Positions 1-9,635 of a stretch of 64,000 bases of DNA are shown in pieces (positions within the stretch are counted from its first letter, which is position 1; every line of letters starts with the position of its first letter). Source of the stretch: a virus; IMG/VR virus record IMGVR_UViG_3300008954_000002, positions 97,099 to 161,098 of that record; one strand, written 5' to 3'. A model generated the notes under the pieces. The model was not told the origin of the DNA. It did not search any database and saw only the letters and a program-made list of their open reading frames with translations. The position numbers were made by a program, and so were the translations under genes.

Positions 1-2414
1 ATTTGTAGCAAGCCTAAGAACTCTGCATAGCCATTAATATAGCTTACTTCAGAAGGAGCCTTGGTATTAGCACTATAGCCAAACAGTCCTGGGCTAACGA
101 CCACACTGCCCCGCACAATATAATCTCTTGATAGGGCAAGAGCCCTATTGCTACCTGCGAAGCTGCTAGGACGAACCACACCTAGTCCAGTTCTAACATC
201 TATTAGATCTAAAAACTGTCCTCCTGCGATATCTTCTACAATGTCTGTAAGTGTTTCTGCAACTAAAGCATCTTTCGCTATACGTACCCCTAAAGGTCTT
301 ACGCCGTCCATAATAAGATCAAACGAATTGTTACCAACCTTATTAGTGCCTTGATATTGAAACTTGACAGTAACAACTTGACCAGCAGTTAGTCCCTCAT
401 ATAGATGCAAAATACCGTTAACAGTATCTAAGAAGTAAGTGTTGCTACTAGTAAGTGATGCTCTATCATTAACCTTGGTTAGAGTAAGCCCTAGAAAAAC
501 AATACTTCCATCTATTATGTTTCTATGTCCAAGATCAATCCTGCTAACTCCTCTTGGCAACACCATCGTCTTGTTGGATATTGAGCTGTTAAGACCTTCA
601 ATTCTTATCCGCTCTTTTGTAGCATCAAAGAGATGCTCCATTTCATGGTAATAGCCATCTGACTTTTCTGTCAAAAGCATCCTCTCGGGATCCATGCTTG
701 CCTTAATTGTTGAATTCGGATCTAGGCCACCAATAAAAGTGACTTCTGTATACTTCTCACGAAACATATACTTGCCGTTGCCGAGGCTATTTTCATCTGA
801 CACTCTCTCCCATTCAAGGCCATTCACCCAGATATGGATCTCATCTGGATCTATGTCTTCCTCAATAATATCAATAGGAAATGGCAGAGTTGCAGAAGGT
901 GAAGAACCATTGCGGCCCAATACTATTGCATCTCGCATTTTGCTGGCACGGGTTAGCAGGTTGGGCTGCAGTACGAAGACCTCATTATTATAGGGCTGAT
1001 CTACAAGGGGTATCCTTGCAGGAGAGAATAGTTTGGAAACACCCCTTACTATTGAATCTGTATCATACGCAATATCATCTTCAGTATATGAGTTAACTAA
1101 TCGAAAAGCATCATCATTCCGGCTAAGCTGTAGCCGCCACATATAGCTCTCTTCATTGCCATTAAGTACTACGCTTGTACCCTCTGAGCTTGGGATGCCA
1201 AGTACATCTGTTTTCCATGACTCGCCTCCGTCAAAGGAGACATCAAGAGCTGCTTTGAATAAGCTTGCAGAACCAGGAAAGACATCTGCATGTGAACTAC
1301 AGGCAAACAAGTTCCTTGGCAACTTGTCTTCAACACTACCAATTCCACCAGATGGCTGATACTTTGCTTGGTTAAAATAAAGATTCTTTATACCAATAGA
1401 GTACCGGCTGCGCTCTACACTCCGCATATCTCTTGTTAGAGAGCGAATAATATACGAATGCTCTTGCTTGAGCTTCACAACAACTTCCTGACATTTAACC
1501 GGAAGAAAAGTTACTGCCCATTGTATATCATTCCCAACAGTCTTGACTGTCCAGAACTCTTCAGGCACTGTGCCTCTTACTAAGTCACGTAGAGAAAGCT
1601 CTTGTTCTCCACCTGCATTAAACAGAACATCGACTATTTCAAAGCTTACACCTGTGCCTAAAGCCGCAGGAGCAATAATAAATTCATTTATTATTGTGGG
1701 CATACTAAACTCACAAAACACACTTAGCGTTAGAGGGCCAGTATCTAGCTTTTCATATTCAAACCAAGTGTCTGGATTTCCGTCCAACATAAAGCTAGGC
1801 CTTATGTTGTTAGTAGTTATATCCTCGTCAGAATTGCCAGGCTGCCCATTGCTGCTAGCGGCAATCTTGATCTTATGGGGAATCTTCTTAGACGAAGAGA
1901 TTTTTGGAAGCGTTAGCACTCCCTGCATAGTATCTACCCAACATCTGCTACCTGTACCATGAGCAGTGTTAAGCTTATCTAGATTTAAGAAACCCTCTGC
2001 TACTACATGCTTGAATAGGTTGTCGTCCCATAGAGCAAGAACAGCCTTCTTCTGCTTAGCTCTCCTAAGCCTACCAGTTAACTCTAACAAGGCAAGCTGT
2101 TGATTGTTGTATAGCTCCAAATACATCTGGGTTAATGCTTTCAGCTTAGTAATATTGGCTACTAGAAACTGGCTAGCCCTATCCTGATCGTCAACAAAAT
2201 CACCTACAACAGGGTGAGCAAACTGAGTAACTGACTCAAGCTCATATGAAAGATCTAACAGTTTTCTAAAAGTAGAAAATGTGTCGGCCTCGATCTCGAT
2301 TCGTTCACTTAGTGTATTCGCTAGATTCCACTGAGCTGCAAACGCTTGCAACAAGATCCTATACCCAGCAAGTTCCGGCAAATATTTACGGGAAAGAAGA
2401 GAATTTATAGACAT
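1..2414 (-). CDS. Large tail/baseplate-periphery protein with discoidin-like domain (3' end beyond window)
   Basis: The frame is open from an ATG at 2414 to the window edge, giving at least 804 residues with no stop seen. The ATG overlaps the TAA of the upstream gene (TAATG), so the two are translationally coupled. The N-terminal 130 residues are helical and charged. Around residues 175-270 the stretch DGNPDTWFEYE followed by beta-strand-like sequence resembles an F5/8-type (discoidin) galactose-binding module. The rest looks beta-rich. As the distal gene of a run of large adhesin-like proteins it may take part in host-surface binding or fibre attachment. The position supports a virion role, but the discoidin assignment rests on a short pattern. 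No homologue was recognised. Confidence 0.7.
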   Translation of the reverse strand, partial: MSINSLLSRKYLPELAGYRILLQAFAAQWNLANTLSERIEIEADTFSTFRKLLDLSYELESVTQFAHPVVGDFVDDQDRASQFLVANITKLKALTQMYLELYNNQQLALLELTGRLRRAKQKKAVLALWDDNLFKHVVAEGFLNLDKLNTAHGTGSRCWVDTMQGVLTLPKISSSKKIPHKIKIAASSNGQPGNSDEDITTNNIRPSFMLDGNPDTWFEYEKLDTGPLTLSVFCEFSMPTIINEFIIAPAALGTGVSFEIVDVLFNAGGEQELSLRDLVRGTVPEEFWTVKTVGNDIQWAVTFLPVKCQEVVVKLKQEHSYIIRSLTRDMRSVERSRYSIGIKNLYFNQAKYQPSGGIGSVEDKLPRNLFACSSHADVFPGSASLFKAALDVSFDGGESWKTDVLGIPSSEGTSVVLNGNEESYMWRLQLSRNDDAFRLVNSYTEDDIAYDTDSIVRGVSKLFSPARIPLVDQPYNNEVFVLQPNLLTRASKMRDAIVLGRNGSSPSATLPFPIDIIEEDIDPDEIHIWVNGLEWERVSDENSLGNGKYMFREKYTEVTFIGGLDPNSTIKASMDPERMLLTEKSDGYYHEMEHLFDATKERIRIEGLNSSISNKTMVLPRGVSRIDLGHRNIIDGSIVFLGLTLTKVNDRASLTSSNTYFLDTVNGILHLYEGLTAGQVVTVKFQYQGTNKVGNNSFDLIMDGVRPLGVRIAKDALVAETLTDIVEDIAGGQFLDLIDVRTGLGVVRPSSFAGSNRALALSRDYIVRGSVVVSPGLFGYSANTKAPSEVSYINGYAEFLGLLQ

Positions 2415-4402
2415 TACTGAGTACTCCCAGCAGTATCCCAAACACCAGTATAGCGCCGTGGCTTGAGAGGCTTGTCTTCTTTAGCCTCTTGCACTAGCAA
2501 AGTATACTCTCTTAATACAGAAGTTAGATATGGATGCAATGAACTAGTCCTAGTAATTAAAATAGTCTGTAGTGTACCCGTTGTATTACGTAGCTCTTGG
2601 TCGAAGGTCACTCTACCATTGTGAAGGCTTACTTGGCCGCAAGTGCTAAGCCCTTGGTTCTTGTACACTCTATATTCTATCCAGTAAATAGCTGTAGGAT
2701 CTCTATCTGTTAGCCGTATATAGAATCGTCCTGCCTTGGCTTGTTTATGTAAGTCGTCAAAACTACTGTCAATAGGCCATATACTAATATATGTAGAACC
2801 GTTATCTATTGATATGGAGTAATCTGTTCCGAAAGCGAGTAAGGTGCCATTCCTATATATACTCATGGGATCGACAACTTCTGTCGCAGTAGCTGCCCAT
2901 CGCAAATCTGGGAATAGCTTAACCCTACAATCGGTACCAATAGGAGATAAAAACTCTACTTGAGTTGGATAGGCGTCAGGCACTGGGATAATACTATCCA
3001 GTACTACTGCTCCAGTCTGATTGCTAACAAGCCTTCCTCCCACATATGCCTCCTGAAAGATCTGATTGCCAGATCCTTCTCCAGGAGTATATACAATATT
3101 GGTACCATAGGCACTGATATTGCTGGTGGGCAATATAGCCTCACTTTCTTTTACAAGAGAGAGCCCAATTGGTGAGGATACCTCAATGGGTAAGCTCCTA
3201 AAAATACCTTTATTCTCATAAGCTACAATAAGAAACCTAATAGTATCAATAGAGAAATCATATACTCTGCCTGAAACTTCTTCGGTTGCATCTGAGTCCA
3301 TACGGGTTGTCCACCCACCAAGAGAGTCAACTAGCTTATTGATATTAGCAACTCTATGATCTCCTACGAGTACAGTACTCTTAGTTACAGGAGCGTATTG
3401 CTCAAATGTTAAGCTCACATATTTTGCATATACTGGCTCTGTTAGCAAAGTAGTAGATGTTTCAGCAGATATACGTATAAAGCTTAGTGAGATTTCTTCT
3501 CCAGCCTCATCGATATAGGTGATATCTTTTATATGCACAGAAGACGCTCCCAGTGGAGTAATATCTATCTGATTAAAGAAAACCGTATTCGCAAGCTCTA
3601 CCTGAAGGGTACAGGTGGCTACACAATTATGTGGAAAGCTATCATATCCAAGAGCATCAGCAGTTCTTAGCTTATACTTTCTAGAGCTGCTGTCATGCTC
3701 TCGTCTTATAATTACATGTCTAAAAGTCTTGTTCTTGAGAAAGATATTACGGGGAGAGGTAGAAAGTATTGGCTTTCTAGTGTCGCCAAAGTCAGTACTC
3801 TCACTTATCAGGTATGCATCACGTATAGGCAACTCTGTTAGCCCGCCTCTTTCTAGATGTGCTCCCCTAATAGGAAGGGTTAATCCTGCATTGGGCAACA
3901 CTGTCATTAAAAACCGCTCTGGATATGCAAAGGATGTTTTAAAATCTTCTATCCAGGATCTGTCCTTGTACTGTAGTTGAAAATCCATCCTTCTTGAAAA
4001 GGCATTAAGATGCACTTTTGTCCAGCTGCCAAGCAACTTGATATTAGCTTCATCAACCTCGTTGTCTAAAGCAATGACCTCTCTTTGTAAGCTACGTAAT
4101 CTTGCAAAAGTATCCTTAGCTGTCATCTTTATGAGTTCTGACAGCGTATTGCATTGGACGTTATTGACTGCTACTTGATACTTTCTGTCCTTCAGGTAGA
4201 TGCTCTGAAATATAGACGCAACAGGCGCTCCTGAGCGCATAACGGGTGGAGTAAGACTAGAAGAGTTACCTATATAGTCGCTAGCTAAGACATCTAGCTT
4301 CGTATTCTTTTGGTACAGGTGGGCATTGTCAGCAACACGTTTTCTGGCTGCATCAAACATACTCCTCGTAAAAGAAACATTGTTTCTAAATCTTGAAGAC
4401 AT
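2414..4402 (-). CDS. Virion structural protein, tail fibre/baseplate periphery (662 aa)
   Basis: Starts at ATG 4402, directly after the stop of the 165-aa gene, and ends in the TAATG that begins the next gene. A helical N-terminal region (to about residue 120, with a likely coiled coil near 90-115) is followed by long beta-rich sequence. The protein has the same general plan as its downstream neighbour: helical head, then jelly-roll-like segments. This suggests two related baseplate-periphery or fibre-attachment proteins. No enzymatic motif is visible and no family was recognised. The virion role is inferred from its position in the adhesin cluster. Confidence 0.7.
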   Translation of the reverse strand: MSSRFRNNVSFTRSMFDAARKRVADNAHLYQKNTKLDVLASDYIGNSSSLTPPVMRSGAPVASIFQSIYLKDRKYQVAVNNVQCNTLSELIKMTAKDTFARLRSLQREVIALDNEVDEANIKLLGSWTKVHLNAFSRRMDFQLQYKDRSWIEDFKTSFAYPERFLMTVLPNAGLTLPIRGAHLERGGLTELPIRDAYLISESTDFGDTRKPILSTSPRNIFLKNKTFRHVIIRREHDSSSRKYKLRTADALGYDSFPHNCVATCTLQVELANTVFFNQIDITPLGASSVHIKDITYIDEAGEEISLSFIRISAETSTTLLTEPVYAKYVSLTFEQYAPVTKSTVLVGDHRVANINKLVDSLGGWTTRMDSDATEEVSGRVYDFSIDTIRFLIVAYENKGIFRSLPIEVSSPIGLSLVKESEAILPTSNISAYGTNIVYTPGEGSGNQIFQEAYVGGRLVSNQTGAVVLDSIIPVPDAYPTQVEFLSPIGTDCRVKLFPDLRWAATATEVVDPMSIYRNGTLLAFGTDYSISIDNGSTYISIWPIDSSFDDLHKQAKAGRFYIRLTDRDPTAIYWIEYRVYKNQGLSTCGQVSLHNGRVTFDQELRNTTGTLQTILITRTSSLHPYLTSVLREYTLLVQEAKEDKPLKPRRYTGVWDTAGSTQ

Positions 4403-4900
4403 TTATTCCACCACTATGTTGACAAATAGCCTTCTTGTACTTACTCCTGAAGGGGTCTCAACTCCAACCATAAACTTCCCTGTACTGCTTGCAGCCAGAA
4501 AGCCTGTCTGAGTGACACCGGCACTATCTACTCCAGATGGCAACAGAATTCTACTGCTATAGCCAGCGCCTACACTCCTGGTTATATACGTCCATGTAGC
4601 ACCATCGTCAAAGCTGATCTTCATTCCTCCTGCACTTGTGCTGTCACTAGCAGAAGCGGTGCCCCAAGTAAGTAGATCCTGGTAGTCTTTGCTAGGTGTG
4701 TTCTGGGCAGGGTTATCTACCCCTCCAACATTGGAAGCAGCCACTATGTATAACCCCAAGCCAGTAAGCTCATCGGCACCATAGTTAGTAACTCTAACGT
4801 GTCTTGTGCCTATGCTTGTGATTACATCAGTTGCAATCTGGTACGGATCATATATTGTTTCTTGCTCTTCATCAGAAAATCTAATATCACTAGTAGACAT
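4403..4900 (-). CDS. Small beta-rich virion protein (165 aa)
   Basis: A 165-residue acidic protein rich in Gly, Ser and Thr. It starts at ATG 4900, overlapping the preceding stop by one base, and ends immediately before the next gene. The sequence from about residue 35 (RHVRVTNYGADEL) to the end alternates in the manner of an Ig-like or jelly-roll fold, with a WTYITRS strand near residue 106. It is placed among fibre proteins and may be an accessory domain or chaperone for them. No family was recognised. Confidence 0.65.
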   Translation of the reverse strand: MSTSDIRFSDEEQETIYDPYQIATDVITSIGTRHVRVTNYGADELTGLGLYIVAASNVGGVDNPAQNTPSKDYQDLLTWGTASASDSTSAGGMKISFDDGATWTYITRSVGAGYSSRILLPSGVDSAGVTQTGFLAASSTGKFMVGVETPSGVSTRRLFVNIVVE

Positions 4901-7023
4901 TACATCACCATTATGCCAAGCATATTACCAATTGGAAACTCATTAGAACTTTCAACTACTCTAACACCATAATAGTATATTTCTCCACTACTTAGAGCTG
5001 TATCAGTATAAGTTACATTGCCCTCAGCAGGAGATACTATTGCTGTAATTAGAGCCCATTCATCAAGGGGATTCTGTCGGCGGTATATATTGTACGTCAG
5101 ATCTGGCCCTTCCCAAGTCATATTCAATTCTGCTTGGGTAGCCAGAAGAGACTGTCCAGTAAGTTCTACTTGGGGATAGCTCCAGTGAATTACTCCATAT
5201 CCCATCTGGGGAATATAACTATTTAATAGCTCTTCGGCTCTTGTAGGCGACAGGACTCCTCCAAACTCTTCCAAGAGGGTGATGGGCGCCCTAATGAGCA
5301 TCACAGTGTTCTGAGGGAACTCTTGGCCAGTAGCACCATATCCTAGTCTAGATTGTAAAACTCTCTGGTTTGTTCTGATAGCATCTTCGAAATACTCCTC
5401 TTTGATGACATTGCCATCTCTGCGCACATCTACTACAAAGGAGTCTTCTGTTACAGCATTGTCTAGTACTAATACTTCTGCCAATATACAGTAGCCATGT
5501 GAATTAGAATAGTTAGCAGTATAATTGTGTACAAATGTATTTGTATTAGAAACAGAACGATACTGAGTACCTATTAAGGTGCTTGGATTAGCAGTTCCGT
5601 CAGCCTCTGTTAGCTGAAAATTAGGGTGCGATCTACCTAGCCCTTGGGAGGCGTATGCAATTACACCATCCTTATCAACCCCAAGAACATGGATGGCTTT
5701 ATCATCACTATCTATATTTGGAATCATGTAATAGACCCACATATAGTCTAATGCTCGCTTATTCTGTAGAGGGTTTAAAGTTATGCCTGTATGCTCATAA
5801 TCACTAGCTTCATAGTAATAAGTAGCATAGAAGTTCCAATTAGGATCTATCTCTACGCCTAATGAAACAAATCCACCCTTGTTATCCCAAGAAGATATTG
5901 CATCGCCCTCTATAAAGACATCTGTATCTGAGTATCGAGTACCATCTAAACTACTGTCTGTAGTTATGACCCTAATAAGTACATCATCCTCGTCTAGTAT
6001 GAAGAGTTGGAAGTGCATTTTATCATCAGGGCTAATGGCTAGGTCATTTCTGGTGGCCACTAGAGTGCTTCTATTAACCCATAGCATCTTTCTGTAAGGA
6101 GAATATATATACGGCTTGTAAGGAGAAAATGCTTGTCTATCATACTCTGGCAATGAGTATCGCCTTAAAGAGCCATTTACTACCGCAGTGAAACTCCCAT
6201 TAGTAAATCGCAAATGCCAAGCATCCTCAGGATCCCTCCCAAAGGGCATTAGTGGTTTAATAGTAGAAGCTTCAATCGGCTTCATATACCAAGTTCCGCC
6301 ACCATTCATATGAAAGGTATAGCCTGAGCTATTTTCTTCTCTAGTATAAAGCGGGTAGGCAGTTGTAACCTTTCCGTAATTCGCACCTTCTAGAATGACA
6401 TCTTCCCAAGTAGCCTCTCTAGCTACAGGTACTGGATTGAGCATTTCATGACTAGTGGCTACATCACCAGTCGCAGGATCTTCCTGTACAGAGCTTATAA
6501 AATATAGTCTATAAGCACCAGTGTCTGGATTAAAGAAGTTCTTATAGTTTGTATATACTACATCCTTATCAGAAGTATTTACATCTACAATATAGCCGCT
6601 AGTAATCTCTTTAACTGCACCATCAGTTACAACATTGAGAGATACTTCTATTGTGTTCTTTGGCAAGACATGTCTAAAAAAGATCGGGCGCCTTCTACCG
6701 AATGTATCTGTACCTAAGATATTTGTAACAGCTACTTCTTTATACTGGCTAGTAAATGACATGGAGTATATTTCCATCCATCCTGTATCAGTTCCAGAGT
6801 GTTCAAATACATTAGCAGCAACAGTATGAGATGCATCTACTATCTGTAGGTTTTTCCAAGAATCTAATTCTTCACTTTCGTAATAAGCTATAGGCACAGA
6901 AGTTTCTGCAATGTTATCTGTATAGATAAATCGTTCTGTGTACTTATGTACATGAGCAGTAACAGGTAGAATTTGATCCTGCTTAGGCCCATTTATAATG
7001 AGCTCTAAAGTAGCACTACTCAT
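4900..7023 (-). CDS. Tail fibre/adhesin-like protein with C-terminal fibronectin type III domain (707 aa)
   Basis: Starts at ATG 7023 immediately after the 868-aa fibre gene. Most of the protein is beta-rich and rich in aromatic residues (many Y, W and N), as in receptor-binding virion proteins. The last 90 residues (about 618-707) fit a fibronectin type III fold: LNMTWEGPDLTYNIYRR, then TYTDTALSSGEIYYYGVRV, the usual Trp and Tyr core pattern. FnIII and Ig-like modules are common on phage surfaces, where they may bind glycans weakly. The receptor-binding role is inferred from position and composition; the FnIII call is fairly secure. Confidence 0.75.
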   Translation of the reverse strand: MSSATLELIINGPKQDQILPVTAHVHKYTERFIYTDNIAETSVPIAYYESEELDSWKNLQIVDASHTVAANVFEHSGTDTGWMEIYSMSFTSQYKEVAVTNILGTDTFGRRRPIFFRHVLPKNTIEVSLNVVTDGAVKEITSGYIVDVNTSDKDVVYTNYKNFFNPDTGAYRLYFISSVQEDPATGDVATSHEMLNPVPVAREATWEDVILEGANYGKVTTAYPLYTREENSSGYTFHMNGGGTWYMKPIEASTIKPLMPFGRDPEDAWHLRFTNGSFTAVVNGSLRRYSLPEYDRQAFSPYKPYIYSPYRKMLWVNRSTLVATRNDLAISPDDKMHFQLFILDEDDVLIRVITTDSSLDGTRYSDTDVFIEGDAISSWDNKGGFVSLGVEIDPNWNFYATYYYEASDYEHTGITLNPLQNKRALDYMWVYYMIPNIDSDDKAIHVLGVDKDGVIAYASQGLGRSHPNFQLTEADGTANPSTLIGTQYRSVSNTNTFVHNYTANYSNSHGYCILAEVLVLDNAVTEDSFVVDVRRDGNVIKEEYFEDAIRTNQRVLQSRLGYGATGQEFPQNTVMLIRAPITLLEEFGGVLSPTRAEELLNSYIPQMGYGVIHWSYPQVELTGQSLLATQAELNMTWEGPDLTYNIYRRQNPLDEWALITAIVSPAEGNVTYTDTALSSGEIYYYGVRVVESSNEFPIGNMLGIMVM

Positions 7024-9630
7024 CTACTTGATACCTATTGCGCAGAGTGGCTTCCCAAAAGTCTGTCCATCAGCTAGTTCTATTGTCTCCCAAACAGTGC
7101 CAATTGCCTTCCTATATTCTTCGAATGATATATCAGAAGCAGGCCTTGCAACACAGTATGGTTCATTGTCTACAGGCAAGATATAGTCTCCCTCGGTAGA
7201 ATTGCCCTTTACTATTACAGGTAGCTGACCAATAAAAGATATAACTTCTCCAGCATAGGAACACTTTAGCAAGCTATCGCGCCACACCGGATCTCTTAAC
7301 TGCTCCAGTGTCTTTTTTAGTTCACCTGTTGGTTCCTTTTGATAGCGAGCTTCTGTATCTTCTATTAAGCGAGCAAGAGTATTATCATTGTCTAGATCTC
7401 TAACAAGCTTAATTTGAGCATTGCCAACACAGAGTGCTCTATTAGTTACTAGCATGGGAGTCCCTGGGCCATACCGATAAATGCGACACTCTCTTACATA
7501 AACAAGTCTGCCCTCTTCAAGACCCCAGCTGCCTCTTTCTATAATGCTTGATAGACACTCTTCTCTTGTAGATTCCCACTCGTCAAGATCCCCGATCATA
7601 AGCCATTCACCAAAGTCAGCTGCTCCGCTTACGTACTGAACAGCACCATGAAAGTTGGTGACTATAGGATCTGGCTTTAGGGAGCTGTTAGTGAGAATAT
7701 TAAGAAGAAAACTAGACCAATTCATTTGAGTAGATGCAGCAGAGTCCTGTATCGCACCATTAGAATTCGTAGTAACAAAGGCCTTGTTACCATTATACGC
7801 TCCAGTAATAGCCCCAACGCCAACATAACTCCCAGTGTTCTTGGCATACATAGATACAAAACGATTACTAGGACCAAGCCCTGCAGAGCCACTAGTTTCA
7901 GTTCCAAGCAAAAGTTCTAAAGCATCTGCTTGAACAGTTGTATTAAGATTCTCAATCGTTACAGCATGCCCTTGTCTGTCTGCAACTATCGTTGTTTTAC
8001 CTGAAACAGTAGCAGCTATATTTACGTTGCCAGTAGTAGCAGTTATATTGACAGTATTGTTGGCAGCTATGTTTGCAAGGTCGCTAGCATATATGAAAAC
8101 ATCATCAGCAGCAGTTAGAGTTATATCATCAGCAGCAGTTATACGCGCATCAGTACCTGCGTCTATATCTACTTCACTAGAAGCATCTATAGTTACATCA
8201 CCGCCTTCATTCTTTATTGTTAATCCAGTAGAAGGATTGTCATAAATATAAGGTGCAGAAGCATCTGTAAAATACCCAAAACGCAACTTGAAGCTTGAGC
8301 CTCCTACAGACTGGAGATAATTGCCTGCTGTAGCTAAAGTAGTATCACCTGTATCTGTGTACTTAGAACCTATAACAAGATCCCCACGCATACAGTTGGC
8401 ATCATTTATATTGCCTAAATCTGTTGTACGAAAACCATCTCTATGCAAGTACTGCGGAAAGTAATTGCCCGCACCTGCCGAAAGAGTAAAAGCTCCAGAC
8501 GCTCCTGCAACACTAGTAGCCCCGTCTAAATCTGCAACATTAATAGGAGATTCACCATGAGCTCGATTGTGAGAATGTGTGAACAACTTCTTTCGTATGT
8601 CATCAATAGAAGTTGTTATGTCTGTACCTATAGTTAGTATAGAATAACTATCACTGAGTGGAAGCTCTACACTGCCTATGTTGAGAACCTTTTCAGAGTT
8701 GTACCTATAGACAGCGTCTGTATAAGTTTCATTGGTTGTGTTATTCCTAAGGTATATAAACCCTTCTGGAATCACATCACCAGTAATAAAACTATCTGTT
8801 AATACTGCAGGTAGAAGCAGCTGGACTCCCGTATTCACATCATTTGATTCGGTAAGAACAGAACTTGTATCTCCATAATTAGCTTGCTGATGAGTGACCA
8901 CCGGCAAAGTTAAGTGATAGGTTCCATCTGCCTGTTGCGCAAGGGTTATTTTCGCAGTAGAATTCTCATTGACTTGGTTAGGATCTGGAATCTCATTAAA
9001 GCTAGCGCCTAGATAAGCAGGCCCACCTCGCCACTTGTTTGAGTTGATAGCATACTTACATGTGGTACTGCTTGTAGTAGCGGAAACCGTACTAACTGTT
9101 CCAGTACTATCAACATGATAGTCTCCTGCATTGCCAAGTAAACCAAGCGGGACTGCATTGCCAAATACTGTTGTGTCAGAAAAGGTAATAAATTGACCAG
9201 TAGAATCAATATTTGCAGTAGTATCAGGAACATACCGCAGGGTGAACTGATGTACGCCTACAGGAACTGCTTCACCATCAATAACATTCTCGCCTGCACT
9301 TGAGTCTAGGTGTCCTAGAATCATCGGATTTAAGTTTGAGGCAGGGCCAATTAGTCTAGCCAAGTTAGTAATACTTAGAGGTCTACCGTTTGCGCCTTGG
9401 AGCGAAAGACTTGTATTGTTGTTTGCTCTTCCCCAGCGTTGGGTTAGATATGTACCCGAGGAGCTTGAGTAAGGATGGCTCTCGCTTAGGATATCACCTA
9501 CTGCCTTCTCAAGCTCGTAGAGCCCCCTTCTAACTTGAACACCAATTGCATTAAACTTGTCTGCAGAAGGCTGCTCACCAGCAACAAACTCTGGAACAAC
9601 ACCAATACCGCTTTTCTTTTTATCTGCCAT
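7024..9630 (-). CDS. Tail fibre/spike with beta-helix stalk and C-terminal processing-type domain (868 aa)
   Basis: Starts at ATG 9630 with a weak Shine-Dalgarno site. The N-terminal region carries a helical segment (about 20-50) that probably attaches it to the baseplate. Residues about 475-560 are short repeats such as DVTIDASSEVDIDAG and DITLTAADDVFIYAS, typical of a trimeric beta-helix shaft like the T4 gp5 needle. The last 200 residues (from GAADFGEWLMIGDLDEW, then LVYVRECRIYRYGPGTP and SFIGQLPVIVKG) resemble the C-terminal intramolecular chaperone or autoproteolytic (peptidase G2-like) domains of phage fibres. Self-cleavage cannot be confirmed from sequence. This is the best candidate for the main host-recognition fibre in the window. 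Confidence 0.8.
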   Translation of the reverse strand: MADKKKSGIGVVPEFVAGEQPSADKFNAIGVQVRRGLYELEKAVGDILSESHPYSSSSGTYLTQRWGRANNNTSLSLQGANGRPLSITNLARLIGPASNLNPMILGHLDSSAGENVIDGEAVPVGVHQFTLRYVPDTTANIDSTGQFITFSDTTVFGNAVPLGLLGNAGDYHVDSTGTVSTVSATTSSTTCKYAINSNKWRGGPAYLGASFNEIPDPNQVNENSTAKITLAQQADGTYHLTLPVVTHQQANYGDTSSVLTESNDVNTGVQLLLPAVLTDSFITGDVIPEGFIYLRNNTTNETYTDAVYRYNSEKVLNIGSVELPLSDSYSILTIGTDITTSIDDIRKKLFTHSHNRAHGESPINVADLDGATSVAGASGAFTLSAGAGNYFPQYLHRDGFRTTDLGNINDANCMRGDLVIGSKYTDTGDTTLATAGNYLQSVGGSSFKLRFGYFTDASAPYIYDNPSTGLTIKNEGGDVTIDASSEVDIDAGTDARITAADDITLTAADDVFIYASDLANIAANNTVNITATTGNVNIAATVSGKTTIVADRQGHAVTIENLNTTVQADALELLLGTETSGSAGLGPSNRFVSMYAKNTGSYVGVGAITGAYNGNKAFVTTNSNGAIQDSAASTQMNWSSFLLNILTNSSLKPDPIVTNFHGAVQYVSGAADFGEWLMIGDLDEWESTREECLSSIIERGSWGLEEGRLVYVRECRIYRYGPGTPMLVTNRALCVGNAQIKLVRDLDNDNTLARLIEDTEARYQKEPTGELKKTLEQLRDPVWRDSLLKCSYAGEVISFIGQLPVIVKGNSTEGDYILPVDNEPYCVARPASDISFEEYRKAIGTVWETIELADGQTFGKPLCAIGIK

Positions 9631-9635
9631 AATAA

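Noticed and set aside
8090-8160. Short direct repeats (CATCAGCAGCAGTTA) as a regulatory or CRISPR array
   Set aside because: They are codons of the repeated Ala-Asp-Asp beta-helix strands within the fibre gene, without spacers.
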